Source of the DNA: a virus
Reading direction: 5' to 3' (one strand)
Virus record (IMG/VR): IMGVR_UViG_3300036832_000801
Coordinates: 1-40,354 of that record
DNA: 40,354 bases
Shown: positions 30,057-36,680 of the stretch, piece after piece
How positions within the stretch are numbered: position 1 is the first letter of the stretch
Layout: every line of letters begins with the position of its first letter
Position numbers and translations under genes: made by a program
The notes under the pieces: generated by a model
Seen by the model: only the letters and a program-made list of their open reading frames with translations
The model's database searches: none
Told to the model about the DNA's origin: nothing

Positions 30057-30713
30057 CTACGCCTCGGCCTTGCACTTGGCGCACCACGCGGGCCGCCCCG
30101 CGTTAGTGCCGAGCACGTCACCCTCCTTGGCCGCCTTGATCGGCTTCGTCGTCCCGTGCGCGTTACACCGCACCAGCCACACCGGCCGGTCGGCCGACTT
30201 GTCCGTCGTCGCCAGCAGGTCGTAGCCGCCGTGCGGCCACTTCAGCACGTAGCCGGGGATGGCCACGCCCCGGAACTTCTGCTCGGCCTTCGGCTTGGCC
30301 GGGGCCTTCGGCGCGGCGGCCTCCTTCGGCGCGACCTCATCCATGGCCGCGTTCCATGCGGCCGCGCGCGTGGCCCCGCCCTCCAGCGCCAGCCGCGCCG
30401 CCTTGACCGCCGCCTTCCGCTTGCCGACGCCCAGCGCCTCGAACCGCGTGCGGAGGGTAGCGGTGTGCGGCTCCTCGCCGATCGCCGCCGAGACCTTGGC
30501 CGCCGCCTCCTTGGCCAGTGCGGCGGCCGTGGGCGCGGGCTTGGCGCTGGCGCCGCTCGCCGCGGCCTGCTTGGCGGCCGAGTCAGCGCGGGCGCGCTCA
30601 CGGGATGAGGGCCGCCGCGCCGCGCGCGCCGCGTCCAGGTCGGTGGGCGCCTCTGGCGCGGCCGTCTCGGCGGTCGCGGTCTCGGCCTCGGTGGTGGTGG
30701 TGTTCTCGGTCAT
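30057..30713 (-). CDS. Basic protein with C-terminal zinc-ribbon-like domain, paralogue of 32561-32995
   Basis: 218 residues from ATG at 30711-30713. Residues 1-80 are Ala/Thr/Glu/Lys low complexity; ~85-130 a helical segment (TRFEALGVGKRKAAVKAARL). The last ~70 residues are the shared domain: FRGVAIPGYVLKWPHGGYDL, then WLVRCNAHGT and PAWCAKCKAEA. One Cys, one His and a final CxxC could hold a zinc ion. The 144-residue product at 32561 has the same domain behind a Thr/Lys-rich tail. A histone-H1-like nucleoid or DNA-binding role is suggested by the basic tails, but nothing proves it. Confidence 0.8.
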   Translation of the reverse strand: MTENTTTTEAETATAETAAPEAPTDLDAARAARRPSSRERARADSAAKQAAASGASAKPAPTAAALAKEAAAKVSAAIGEEPHTATLRTRFEALGVGKRKAAVKAARLALEGGATRAAAWNAAMDEVAPKEAAAPKAPAKPKAEQKFRGVAIPGYVLKWPHGGYDLLATTDKSADRPVWLVRCNAHGTTKPIKAAKEGDVLGTNAGRPAWCAKCKAEA

Positions 30714-30800
30714 GATCTCGGGTTCCTTCCCGGTCGGTTACTCGGTTCGCGTCACGTGCCCGCCAGCGCGGCGGCGCGCGCGCGCCCGGACGGTAAGGCG

Positions 30801-31178
30801 TCACGCGCGGCCCTCTTCCTCGGCGTCGCACACCGCGCACCTAATCGAGCCGACCATCTCGCTCCCGACACCGTAAGCCGAGGTGATCGGGTCGGCCAGG
30901 AACGCCTCCTTCGGGCAGTCATGGCTCGGCCCGTAGCGCTCCTCGTCGCGGATCAGCATCAGCGCCTCCGCCACCGCGCCTATGTGCCCGGCCGCCGCGT
31001 GCCCCGTGCGGAATTCATACTCACCACGCGCGTTCATCATGAACGCGTAGGTCGGCGTGCCGTCGGGCTCCAGCAGCTCGGCGTCGGGGTTCAGCAGCGA
31101 CGCCGCCATCTCCCGCACCACGGGCTCCGCCGCCAGCGCGCGCACGGCCGCGTCATAGCTCTCGTCCCGGAGCGTCAC
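30801..31178 (-). CDS. Accessory-island protein of unknown function
   Basis: 125 residues from GTG at 31176-31178, overlapping the stop of the gene upstream. Begins MTLRDESYDAAVRALAAEPV and is mostly helical. Its middle (TPTYAFMMNARGEYEFRTGH, then GAVAEALMLIRDEERYG) is alpha/beta. It ends with a CxxC (IRCAVCDAEEEG), with another Cys and His earlier (SHDCPKEAF), so zinc binding is possible. Coupled to the 68-residue gene before it. Confidence 0.75.
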   Translation of the reverse strand: MTLRDESYDAAVRALAAEPVVREMAASLLNPDAELLEPDGTPTYAFMMNARGEYEFRTGHAAAGHIGAVAEALMLIRDEERYGPSHDCPKEAFLADPITSAYGVGSEMVGSIRCAVCDAEEEGRA

Positions 31179-31381
31179 GGGATCAGCTCCACGAGGGTGC
31201 TGCCGTCGGACACCGGGTACATCGACTCGGCGCAGTCGCCCGTCTCGATCGCGTCGGCCAGGGAGCGGAGCACGGCGGCCACCTCCTCCGCCGTGATCCC
31301 GTGCCCGCGCGCCACGCGGGCCGCCAGGGTCAGGTTGTAGGCCAGCAGGTTGGAGGCGAACGCCTCGGCTTCGGGTGTCAT
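31175..31381 (-). CDS. Small acidic accessory protein
   Basis: 68 residues from ATG at 31379-31381, preceded by GAAAGG nine bases upstream. Helical (AEAFASNLLAYNLTLAARVA, then EEVAAVLRSLADAIE). Its stop overlaps the next GTG. The leader upstream contains four CCTCCTT copies that could pair with the purine-rich ribosome site, see findings. Unknown family. Confidence 0.7.
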   Translation of the reverse strand: MTPEAEAFASNLLAYNLTLAARVARGHGITAEEVAAVLRSLADAIETGDCAESMYPVSDGSTLVELIP

Positions 31382-31419
31382 CGGTCGTGCCTTTCGTCGG
31401 TGCGGAGGGTCCGCGCGGG

Positions 31420-31600
31420 AAGGAGGGCCACGGCCGAAAGGAGGGCCATGACCTGGGGGGGGTTGCAGCTCGGCAGCTCGGCAGCTTCGCAGCTCGGCAG
31501 CCCGGCGCCAAAGGAGGGCCAGGCCCGAAAGGAGGGCCACGAGCCTGGCAGCTTTGTAGCTCGGCAGCTTTGTAGCTCGGCAGCTCGGCAGCTCGCCAGC
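31420..31600. repeat. AAGGAGGGCCA and AGCTCGGC repeat array
   Basis: AAGGAGGGCCA occurs at 31420, 31438, 31511 and 31529, two pairs each with an 18-base period, 91 bases apart. Around them lie many copies of the eight-base unit GCTCGGCA and the variant GCAGCTTTGTAGCTCG (31462-31500 and 31545-31600). On the minus strand, the direction of the downstream genes, the first motif reads TGGCCCTCCTT. Confidence 0.8.
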
Positions 31601-31609
31601 AATCGGCAG

Positions 31610-31637
31610 CGCCCCGGCCGCGAGTGCGGCCGGGGCG
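31610..31637 (-). terminator. Hairpin with 12-bp perfect arms
   Basis: CGCCCCGGCCGC (31610-31621) pairs with GCGGCCGGGGCG (31626-31637) around GAGT. It lies in the leader upstream of the 68-residue gene, so it would act as an attenuator or end transcription arriving from the right. Confidence 0.65.
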
Positions 31638-32067
31638 CCAGGGACGGCCCGCGCCAGTGCGCGGGCGGGGGGTGGGCGGACATGGTGCCCGGTGACCTCC
31701 GGTGAGGCGGATGAGACGGATGGAACATCCGTGAAACGCTTTCGGCGCCGCTGGTTCATCCCCGATTTAGAACACCCGGTCGTGTGAGCTAGGTCACGCG
31801 CTGTACGGCTGCGGAACGCACCGTAGCCGGTCGCGGGGGGCCGCGCGGGTGAATACCGCCGGGCGCCCGGCGCGACCGCCTACGGGGGCACCCACAGTCG
31901 CGCGCGGGCACGTCACTAAGGCGGTATGGCCGCACGGCGGCGGCCGGGGCACGGCGGCCGGGCACGCGGCGGCGGCCGGGGCATCACCTCCGGCGGCCGG
32001 GGCACGCGGCGGCCGGGCATCACCTCCGGCGGCGGCGGCCGGGCACGCGTGTGCCCCGGACAGCACT

Positions 32068-32098
32068 ATGCCCCGGCCGCGTGGTGCGGCCGGGGCAT
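32068..32098 (-). terminator. Terminator after the 29-residue ORF
   Basis: Perfect 13-bp arms 32068-32080 and 32086-32098 (ATGCCCCGGCCGC and its complement) with a five-base loop, 16 bases beyond the TAG at 32115. The end of the minus-strand transcript just past the hairpin is not U-rich. Confidence 0.8.
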
Positions 32099-32114
32099 TA
32101 GGTGGTGGTGCGGG

Positions 32115-32204
32115 CTAGCGGGCTAGATCCGGCGGGATCTCTAGCTCACCTCCGGTTAGCGCCACTAGGGCACGGTCTATGAGGGCTAGGACGCGCGCTT
32201 TCAC
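32115..32204 (-). CDS. Possible 29-residue protein
   Basis: GTG at 32202-32204 overlaps the stop of the 108-residue gene (GTGA) and reads KARVLALIDRALVALTGGEL then EIPPDLAR to a TAG just before the strong terminator. The helix is amphipathic. The tight start-stop overlap and terminator placement suggest translation, but length is too small to be sure. Confidence 0.45.
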   Translation of the reverse strand: MKARVLALIDRALVALTGGELEIPPDLAR

Positions 32205-32527
32205 GGCACTAGACCGGTCATGTCCGCGCCCATGGCGGAGAGTGAGTTAAGTACCTCCGTGGCCACGGTGAGCGTGCGGACCGCGCGGCGGTAGTCATCT
32301 ACCGCCAGCTCCAGCTCCTCCGGCATCTCCCGCACGGCCGCCGCCGCTAGGCGGGCGGCGGCCGGCTCACTCATCCCCGGCCGGGTGATGCCCGCACGGG
32401 TGAGCGCTTCCCGCACTTCCCGCACCACTTCCCGGAACGGGATGGCGCCACCACTCACGGTGTGCACGCACGGGTTACCCCCCGCGCATGCCTCACACCG
32501 CACGCACGGGCCGCTAGGCGTAGTCAT
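32201..32527 (-). CDS. Accessory-island protein with N-terminal Cys cluster
   Basis: 108 residues from ATG at 32525-32527. The N-terminus has four Cys within 20 residues (GPCVRCEACAGGNPCVH) plus a His, a possible zinc or metal site. The rest is helical: FREVVREVREALTRAGITRP, AAAAVREMPEELELAVDDYR, and LTVATEVLNSLSAMG. No known family. It lies between the Thr/Lys-rich zinc-ribbon paralogue upstream and the 29-residue ORF downstream. Confidence 0.75.
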   Translation of the reverse strand: MTTPSGPCVRCEACAGGNPCVHTVSGGAIPFREVVREVREALTRAGITRPGMSEPAAARLAAAAVREMPEELELAVDDYRRAVRTLTVATEVLNSLSAMGADMTGLVP

Positions 32528-32560
32528 GATGGCGTTCCCCTCCCCTACCGTGCCCCGGCC

Positions 32561-32995
32561 CTACGCCGCGCGCCGTGCGGCGCTACGCGCGGCGGCGGCG
32601 GCCGTGCGCTTACATGCCGGGCACCACGTGGCGCGGCCGGCGCGGCTACCGGCCGCATCTCCGGCACGCGTGTTCTCCACGGTGCCCACGGTGCCGTGGT
32701 CATTACACCGCACTAGCCACGCGGCACGCTCCGCCGTGGCGTCCGTGGTCTTAAGGAGGTCATAGCCACCATGGGGCCACCGCACCGTGTAGCCGGCCAC
32801 GGCCACGCCACGGTAGGACGTAGGCGCGGCCGGCGCGGCGGCCGTGCTCTTACGCGTGGCCACTTCCGTGCCCTTACGCGCGGTGGTGGTGGTGCTCTTA
32901 CGTGCGGTGGTGGTGGCCATGGTGGCGTTCCCCTTACGTGTGGTGGTGGTGGTGGCGGCCGTGCTCTTACGCGTGGTGGTGGTGGTGCGTGCCAT
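32561..32995 (-). CDS. Thr/Lys-rich protein with C-terminal zinc-ribbon-like domain, paralogue of 30057-30713
   Basis: 144 residues from ATG at 32993-32995 (MARTTTTTRKS), GGGAG upstream. Residues 1-55 are imperfect repeats of Thr runs with RKS/RKG, unlike any other protein in the window. They are followed by the domain shared with the 218-residue paralogue: YRGVAVAGYTVRWPHGGYDL, WLVRCNDHGT and ATWCPACKRTA, then an Ala/Arg tail. The Thr/Lys tail resembles, in composition only, histone-like tails that coat DNA. Tail and domain have clearly been recombined in the two paralogues. Function unknown. Confidence 0.75.
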   Translation of the reverse strand: MARTTTTTRKSTAATTTTTRKGNATMATTTARKSTTTTARKGTEVATRKSTAAAPAAPTSYRGVAVAGYTVRWPHGGYDLLKTTDATAERAAWLVRCNDHGTVGTVENTRAGDAAGSRAGRATWCPACKRTAAAAARSAARRAA

Positions 32996-33485
32996 GTGTC
33001 CGTGTCTCCCGTGTTCCGTGTCCGTGCCGTGCTTACGCCATAAGACTATGTCGCGTTTTCGCTGGTTGGACCGCTTTTCCGCACCTTTTTTCGTAACGGG
33101 CACGGTGAGTGATGTCACACGGTGACCGAACGACTGCGGGCAAGGCGATCGGCGATGCGTGCCCGTTCACGCGAGGTGAGCATGGTCACATCACGGCCAT
33201 GGTGCCCGGCCGACTAGGCGCCAGCTGTGGCCGAGCCCGTGAGCCGTCCGCGCCGAGGCACCCGCACGGACACCCCCGACAGCCCTCGGCGCCAGGGAGG
33301 GCCGACGTGCGACGACGTGGGGGGGTACCCCCTCGTCGGCGGAAGTGGCGCGGGCGGTCCCCGTCCGCGCGCAATGCCGGCCAGGTTTTGCCCGAAAAGC
33401 CGGGTCGTGCCGAGCCGCGCCGACGCCGATTCGGCCCGGGCGCCGATTTCATCGCCGATTATGCGCCGAAACCGCCGATTCGGCG
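32996..33485. other. Non-coding region between the accessory island and terS
   Basis: 490 bases. The left part (33040-33100) is AT-rich for this genome, with several T and A runs, and probably holds a promoter for the minus-strand Thr/Lys-rich gene, though no box pair is convincing. The middle is GC-rich and featureless. The right end holds four CGCCGATT repeats and a terminator hairpin next to terS. Confidence 0.5.
33424..33480. repeat. Four CGCCGATT direct repeats beside terS
   Basis: CGCCGATT occurs at 33424-33431, 33441-33448, 33453-33460 and 33473-33480, spaced 17, 12 and 20 bases, all in the same direction and close to the end of the small terminase gene. Confidence 0.7.
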
Positions 33486-33486
33486 C
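33463..33486 (-). terminator. Hairpin at the terS stop
   Basis: GCGCCGAA (33463-33470) pairs perfectly with TTCGGCGC (33479-33486) around an eight-base loop; the right arm touches the terS stop codon. It probably separates terS transcription from the island. Confidence 0.55.
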
Positions 33487-33944
33487 TAGGACAGCAGGCG
33501 CTCGGCGCTGCCCGGCGCGGTCGAGTGCTCCACGCGGAGCGGCTGGCGGGCGGCCGGGGTCAGGCCGAACTCGCGCGCCCACTGGCGCACCTCGGCCCCG
33601 GCGTCGCGGGCCATGCCGACCGCCGGGTTCTTCCGCACGATGCCGTCGCGGTCCTTCAGCATCAGCCCGGCCCGGCTGACGATCTCGGTCGCCACGCGGA
33701 ACCGGGCGACCGCCTCGCAGTAGCACGCCAGCGCCGTGGCGTCGGCCGCCTTGACGGTGCCCATCACGATCAGGTCGGGCACCAGCCGCGCCCATTCCTC
33801 GGCGGCGGAGGCGCTCAGCCAGTCCGGGGGCTCGGGCAGCAGTTCCCGCGGCTTGGGCTCCTGGCGGTTGATCCGCGACGGCCGGGACTCGCCGCGCAGC
33901 AGCCGCAGGTTGGTCGGCACCGGCTGGGGGCCTCTACGCCCCAT
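33486..33944 (-). CDS. terS: Terminase small subunit, P27 family
   Basis: 152 residues from ATG at 33942-33944, overlapping the end of the gene upstream by 11 bases. MGRRGPQPVPTNLRLLRGES is the family signature (P.P..L.lL.G), followed by the EPKP...LPEPPDWLSASAAEEW segment and the helical part VPDLIVMGTVKAADATALAC. P27-type small terminases recognise the packaging site and activate TerL. In most phages TerL follows directly; here the accessory island comes between. Confidence 0.88.
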   Translation of the reverse strand: MGRRGPQPVPTNLRLLRGESRPSRINRQEPKPRELLPEPPDWLSASAAEEWARLVPDLIVMGTVKAADATALACYCEAVARFRVATEIVSRAGLMLKDRDGIVRKNPAVGMARDAGAEVRQWAREFGLTPAARQPLRVEHSTAPGSAERLLS

Positions 33945-34950
33945 TCGGCGCCGCCTTGTGCTTGTTGGCGTGCTCGGCGACGCGGCGGGGCAGGTCGGCG
34001 TGCACGGCGGCGGCGGTGGCCCGCGCGACGTCAAGGGTCTTGTCGCGGGCCGCGCTGAACAGCACCCGGTCGAGCACGACGAGCGGCGTGCGGATCGCGT
34101 CGGGGCTCATCGCGTGGAACACGCGCGGGTCGCCGCGCCCGTTGGACCGCGCCCGGCGCACCACCAGCCTGGCCGCCTCCGGGTGCATCCGCTGGAGGCC
34201 GACGCTGCGCTTGTCGTCATACCAGCGGCGCAGCCCGCCGTCGTAGCGGGTGTTGTCCTTCTGGTAGCGCAGCGGCAGGATCAGCCCGGCGGTGACCGGC
34301 GCGGCGCTGGCGCCGTACTGGATCGCCTGGATGATGTCGTCTTCGCTCGGCCCGTGCCACGGCATCCGGCGCGGGCCGGTCCGCTCGAGGAAAAGCGAGT
34401 ACGGGAAGCCGCGCCGGGCGAAGACCATGCGGGCGCCGCCGGGGTTGACCGACGCCAGGTTGGCGCCGCACATCGCCGCGTTGGTCGACAGGGCCACGGC
34501 GGCGATGATGTCGGCGTACATCCCCAGGCCGCCCAGCTCGTGCATGGTGCGGGCCGCGACCCCGTAGGCGGTGGACACGTAGAACTGGACGATGTTGTCG
34601 TCCAGCTGGAGCACGGCCCAGTAGCCGCGCTGCTCGGCGAGCCGGGCGGCCCATTCCCGGCCGGGGAACGCGCCGAGGAACCCGCCCTCCTCGTACGGCT
34701 TGACGTCGGTCCAGTGCTCGCGCGCCCAGGTCTCGGCCCAGGCGCGCGGGTAGGCGGCGATCTCGTGCCCGTCGTCCTCGTACGCCCCCGCCTCGTCGTC
34801 GCGCACGACCCATACCGGGTCGGCGGTGACGCCGTGCAGGGCCGAGAGCCACCGGGCGGTGCGCCGCTCGTCCAGGCTCGGCCGGCCGCCGGAGACGACG
34901 CACGGCAGGATGCCCGCCAGGGCCTCAGTGCTTGTGACCGTAGCGGACAT
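33934..34950 (-). CDS. Candidate TET-associated/GREB-type glycosyltransferase
   Basis: 338 residues from ATG at 34948-34950, overlapping the ParB-like gene by 26 bases. N-terminal strand LPCVVSGGRPSLDERRTARW (GR at ~22-23), then DPVWVVRDDEAGAYE, and at 110-120 YWAVLQLDDNI with an Asp-Asp-Asn triplet, like the metal-binding acid motif of GT-A type glycosyltransferases. This order resembles the TAGT/GREB proteins described in phages that glycosylate hydroxymethylated bases, where ParB-like proteins are common neighbours. The C-terminal 120 residues are basic helices. I saw no TET/JBP hydroxylase in the window, so the sugar acceptor is unknown. Assignment is by pattern only. Confidence 0.6.
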   Translation of the reverse strand: MSATVTSTEALAGILPCVVSGGRPSLDERRTARWLSALHGVTADPVWVVRDDEAGAYEDDGHEIAAYPRAWAETWAREHWTDVKPYEEGGFLGAFPGREWAARLAEQRGYWAVLQLDDNIVQFYVSTAYGVAARTMHELGGLGMYADIIAAVALSTNAAMCGANLASVNPGGARMVFARRGFPYSLFLERTGPRRMPWHGPSEDDIIQAIQYGASAAPVTAGLILPLRYQKDNTRYDGGLRRWYDDKRSVGLQRMHPEAARLVVRRARSNGRGDPRVFHAMSPDAIRTPLVVLDRVLFSAARDKTLDVARATAAAVHADLPRRVAEHANKHKAAPNGA

Positions 34951-35518
34951 TGAGCACCCCCGGAATCTTCGCCAGCACGACCGGCCCGGCCTCCTCGGCC
35001 TCCCGGCGGCTGGCGAACACCAGCGTCAGGGTGAACCCGGCGCCCAGCAGCGCGGCCGTCTCCGGGTCGTCATCCAGCGGCTCTCCTTCGGGCGGGCTGG
35101 CCGCGTAGCCGTCGATGATCTCCTGCCAGTCGGCCAGGTCCAGCACCCCCTCGAACTCGGCGCCGATGCCGTCCAGCTCGGCCGCTAGCAGCGCGTAGTC
35201 CCACATCGTGTAATCGTGCGTGCGGTTGTCCGCGATGCGGAACGCCTTGACCTGCTCGGGCGTCAGGTTCGCCGCCACCACCACCGGCACCTCCGTTTCG
35301 GACAGCTGCCGGGCCGCCTGCCAGCGCACGTGCCCGGCGATGATCACCAGGTCCGGGTCGGCGACGATGGGCTGCTGCCAGCCGAACGCCTTGATCGACT
35401 TGGCGGTCTGGTCGACGGCCTTGGCGTTGATCCGGCGCGCGTTCTTCGGGTACGGCCGTAGGTTCGCCAGCGGCATGACGGTGACCGGCCCGAGCGGCGT
35501 GACGGCGGGCGCGGTCAC
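34925..35518 (-). CDS. ParB-like (sulfiredoxin-fold) nuclease-domain protein
   Basis: 197 residues from GTG at 35516-35518, overlapping the HNH gene stop. MPLANLRPYPKNARRINAKA, IKAFGWQQPIVADPDLVIIA and GHVRWQAARQL (the GHxRxxA ParB box) are unmistakable. The C-terminal half (FRIADNRTHDYTMWDYALLA onward) is that of phage ParB-like proteins often fused to DNA methylases, but no methylase domain follows. It may act as a nicking nuclease or as a DNA-modification partner of the next gene. Confidence 0.88.
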   Translation of the reverse strand: MTAPAVTPLGPVTVMPLANLRPYPKNARRINAKAVDQTAKSIKAFGWQQPIVADPDLVIIAGHVRWQAARQLSETEVPVVVAANLTPEQVKAFRIADNRTHDYTMWDYALLAAELDGIGAEFEGVLDLADWQEIIDGYAASPPEGEPLDDDPETAALLGAGFTLTLVFASRREAEEAGPVVLAKIPGVLNVRYGHKH

Positions 35519-35829
35519 GGACGCGCCAGTGCCCGCGCTGCCGCGGCCTGCGCCAGGGTGACCGCCAGGTGGCAGTCCGGGCACAGCGACACCATCATGG
35601 CCTCGTCCTCGTTGCCCGGCTCGACATGGTGCACCTCGTTGGCCAGCGACCCGCAGCGGCGGCAGCGGTACCCGTCGCGGTGCAGCACGCGCGCTCTTGT
35701 CGCTGGCCAACCGGGCGGCATCCGGCGGCCGCGCGCCCCCTCGGCCCAGCGCGCGGGCGGGTGAACCGGGCAGCCCCGACGCGGGTACGGGCAGCCCGGA
35801 CGGCACGAGCTCGGCGCGCGGGTCGGCAT
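35515..35829 (-). CDS. HNH endonuclease
   Basis: 104 residues from ATG at 35827-35829. After a Pro/Arg/Cys-rich N-terminus comes the HNH unit: RARVLHRDGYRCRRCGSLAN, EVHHVEPG (catalytic His pair) and CPDCHLAV. Two CxxC pairs bind the structural zinc. HNH enzymes next to terminase genes are part of the packaging machinery in many cos phages, stimulating TerL cleavage. First gene of the terS operon. A homing-type role is less likely given its size and location. Confidence 0.9.
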   Translation of the reverse strand: MPTRAPSSCRPGCPYPRRGCPVHPPARWAEGARGRRMPPGWPATRARVLHRDGYRCRRCGSLANEVHHVEPGNEDEAMMVSLCPDCHLAVTLAQAAAARALARP

Positions 35830-35973
35830 GGCGCCAGTGTGCCCCGCGCCCGCCGCCAGCGGCAAGAGTGGGGCGCGGCTTGCCACCACGCGCGCCGCGC
35901 CCCGGACACGAAAGGGTTACCCGATTCGCACCACCAGTCGCAATCCTACTGGCCGCGGGGCGACACTGGGAGC
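35830..35973. other. Divergent intergenic region
   Basis: 144 bases between the leftward HNH gene and the rightward zinc-ribbon gene. It should hold promoters for both, but I see only weak candidates (TTACCC at about 35915 and CAATCCTACT at 35941 for the plus strand). Confidence 0.4.
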
Positions 35974-36333
35974 ATGCCACCAGCGCCGCCGTTCACCTGC
36001 CCCCGGTGCCAGCGCACCAGCCACCACCCCGACGACGCCGCTAACGGCTACTGCGGCAACTGCCACGCCTTCACCCGCGCCCAGCTCCGCATGCGGGTCT
36101 ACGTCGCCGGGAAGATCGCCGCCGAGGAATGGGTCGGCTCGCCCGAGCTGGTCGAGGAGATCGGCGTGCGCCACCAGGCGATCGCTGAGGACGCCGACCG
36201 GGCCGGCCGCGTGTGGCTAGTCGAGATCTGGGACCCCGACGCGCCCGAGGCAGCCGCCTGCCTCCGGTTCGGCACCGACCGGGCCGGAATGGTCGAGCCG
36301 AGCCAGGTCAAGGTCTGGCCGTGGATGCAGTGA
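35974..36333 (+). CDS. Zinc-ribbon protein
   Basis: 119 residues from ATG at 35974. GGGAG is only one base from the ATG, so the mRNA could be leaderless. The N-terminal TCPRCQRTSHHPDDAANGYC plus GNCHAFT is a classic two-knuckle zinc ribbon, seen in many actinobacterial and actinophage proteins. A second part (LRMRVYVAGKIAAEEWVGSP, then RVWLVEIWDPDAPEAAACL) is alpha/beta. First gene of a three-gene operon that runs against the rest of the late genes. Confidence 0.8.
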   Translation: MPPAPPFTCPRCQRTSHHPDDAANGYCGNCHAFTRAQLRMRVYVAGKIAAEEWVGSPELVEEIGVRHQAIAEDADRAGRVWLVEIWDPDAPEAAACLRFGTDRAGMVEPSQVKVWPWMQ

Positions 36334-36347
36334 CAGGAGAACCGGAG

Positions 36348-36680
36348 ATGATCGCAAACGAGCCCCTCCCCGAGGGCCACACCGCCCGCGTCCTGGCCGC
36401 CGCACTGGAGGCCGCCGGGGCGCCGCGCTCCATCGTGCGCCGCGCCGAACGCGGCTACTACCACGACTACCTCTCGCCGCTGGCCATGCCCGAGCTGTCG
36501 CTCATCACCGAGCTGCGCCGCGCCGCCAAGCGCGACCCGGACAACGCCGTGGCGCTGCTGCTCGTCGCCCAGTCGGTCGCGGACGGCGAGCATGACGCCA
36601 GCAGCGCCGAGGGCGACGAATGGGCGCGGTCCCCCGAAGGCCAGGAGACGTGGCGCCAGTTCCGGGGGCGGCTGACATGA
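36348..36680 (+). CDS. Protein of unknown function in the plus-strand operon
   Basis: 110 residues from ATG at 36348, with ACAGGAGAACCGGAG directly upstream. Helical (TARVLAAALEAAGAPRSIVR; NAVALLLVAQSVADGEHDA) with an acidic end. Its first part, ending RRAERGYYHDYLSPLAMPEL, is followed by SLITELRRAAKRDPDNAVAL. The stop overlaps the start of the chaperone-like gene. Not a family I know. Confidence 0.75.
   Translation: MIANEPLPEGHTARVLAAALEAAGAPRSIVRRAERGYYHDYLSPLAMPELSLITELRRAAKRDPDNAVALLLVAQSVADGEHDASSAEGDEWARSPEGQETWRQFRGRLT

Larger units (their letters stand above)
31382..32114. other. Long non-coding stretch of the accessory island
   Basis: 733 bases without a believable gene. From left to right: the AAGGAGGGCCA / AGCTCGGCAGC repeat region (31420-31600), a terminator hairpin (31610-31637), an AT-richer segment near 31740-31800 that could hold a minus-strand promoter, a GGCCGGGGCA-rich stretch (31920-32060) and the terminator at 32068-32098. 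Confidence 0.55.

Noticed and set aside
31420-31600. CRISPR-like array
   Set aside because: Repeats are short, unequal and directly nested, with no unique spacers of constant length and no cas genes (the Cas4-like gene is the phage exonuclease).
31175-31759. Longer N-terminal extension of the 68-residue gene through the repeat array (start at 31759)
   Set aside because: The extension translates the GAGCTGCC and CCTCCTT repeats into Arg/Pro/Leu/Ser low complexity; the ATG at 31379-31381 has its own ribosome site.
33109-33489. Plus-strand gene between the island and terS
   Set aside because: The frame is Arg/Pro-rich, has no ribosome site and ends inside the terS end; it reads through the CGCCGATT repeats and hairpin.
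34951-35980. Longer ParB-like frame starting near 35980
   Set aside because: The extension runs antisense-frame through the whole HNH gene; the GTG at 35516-35518 overlapping the HNH stop is the natural start.
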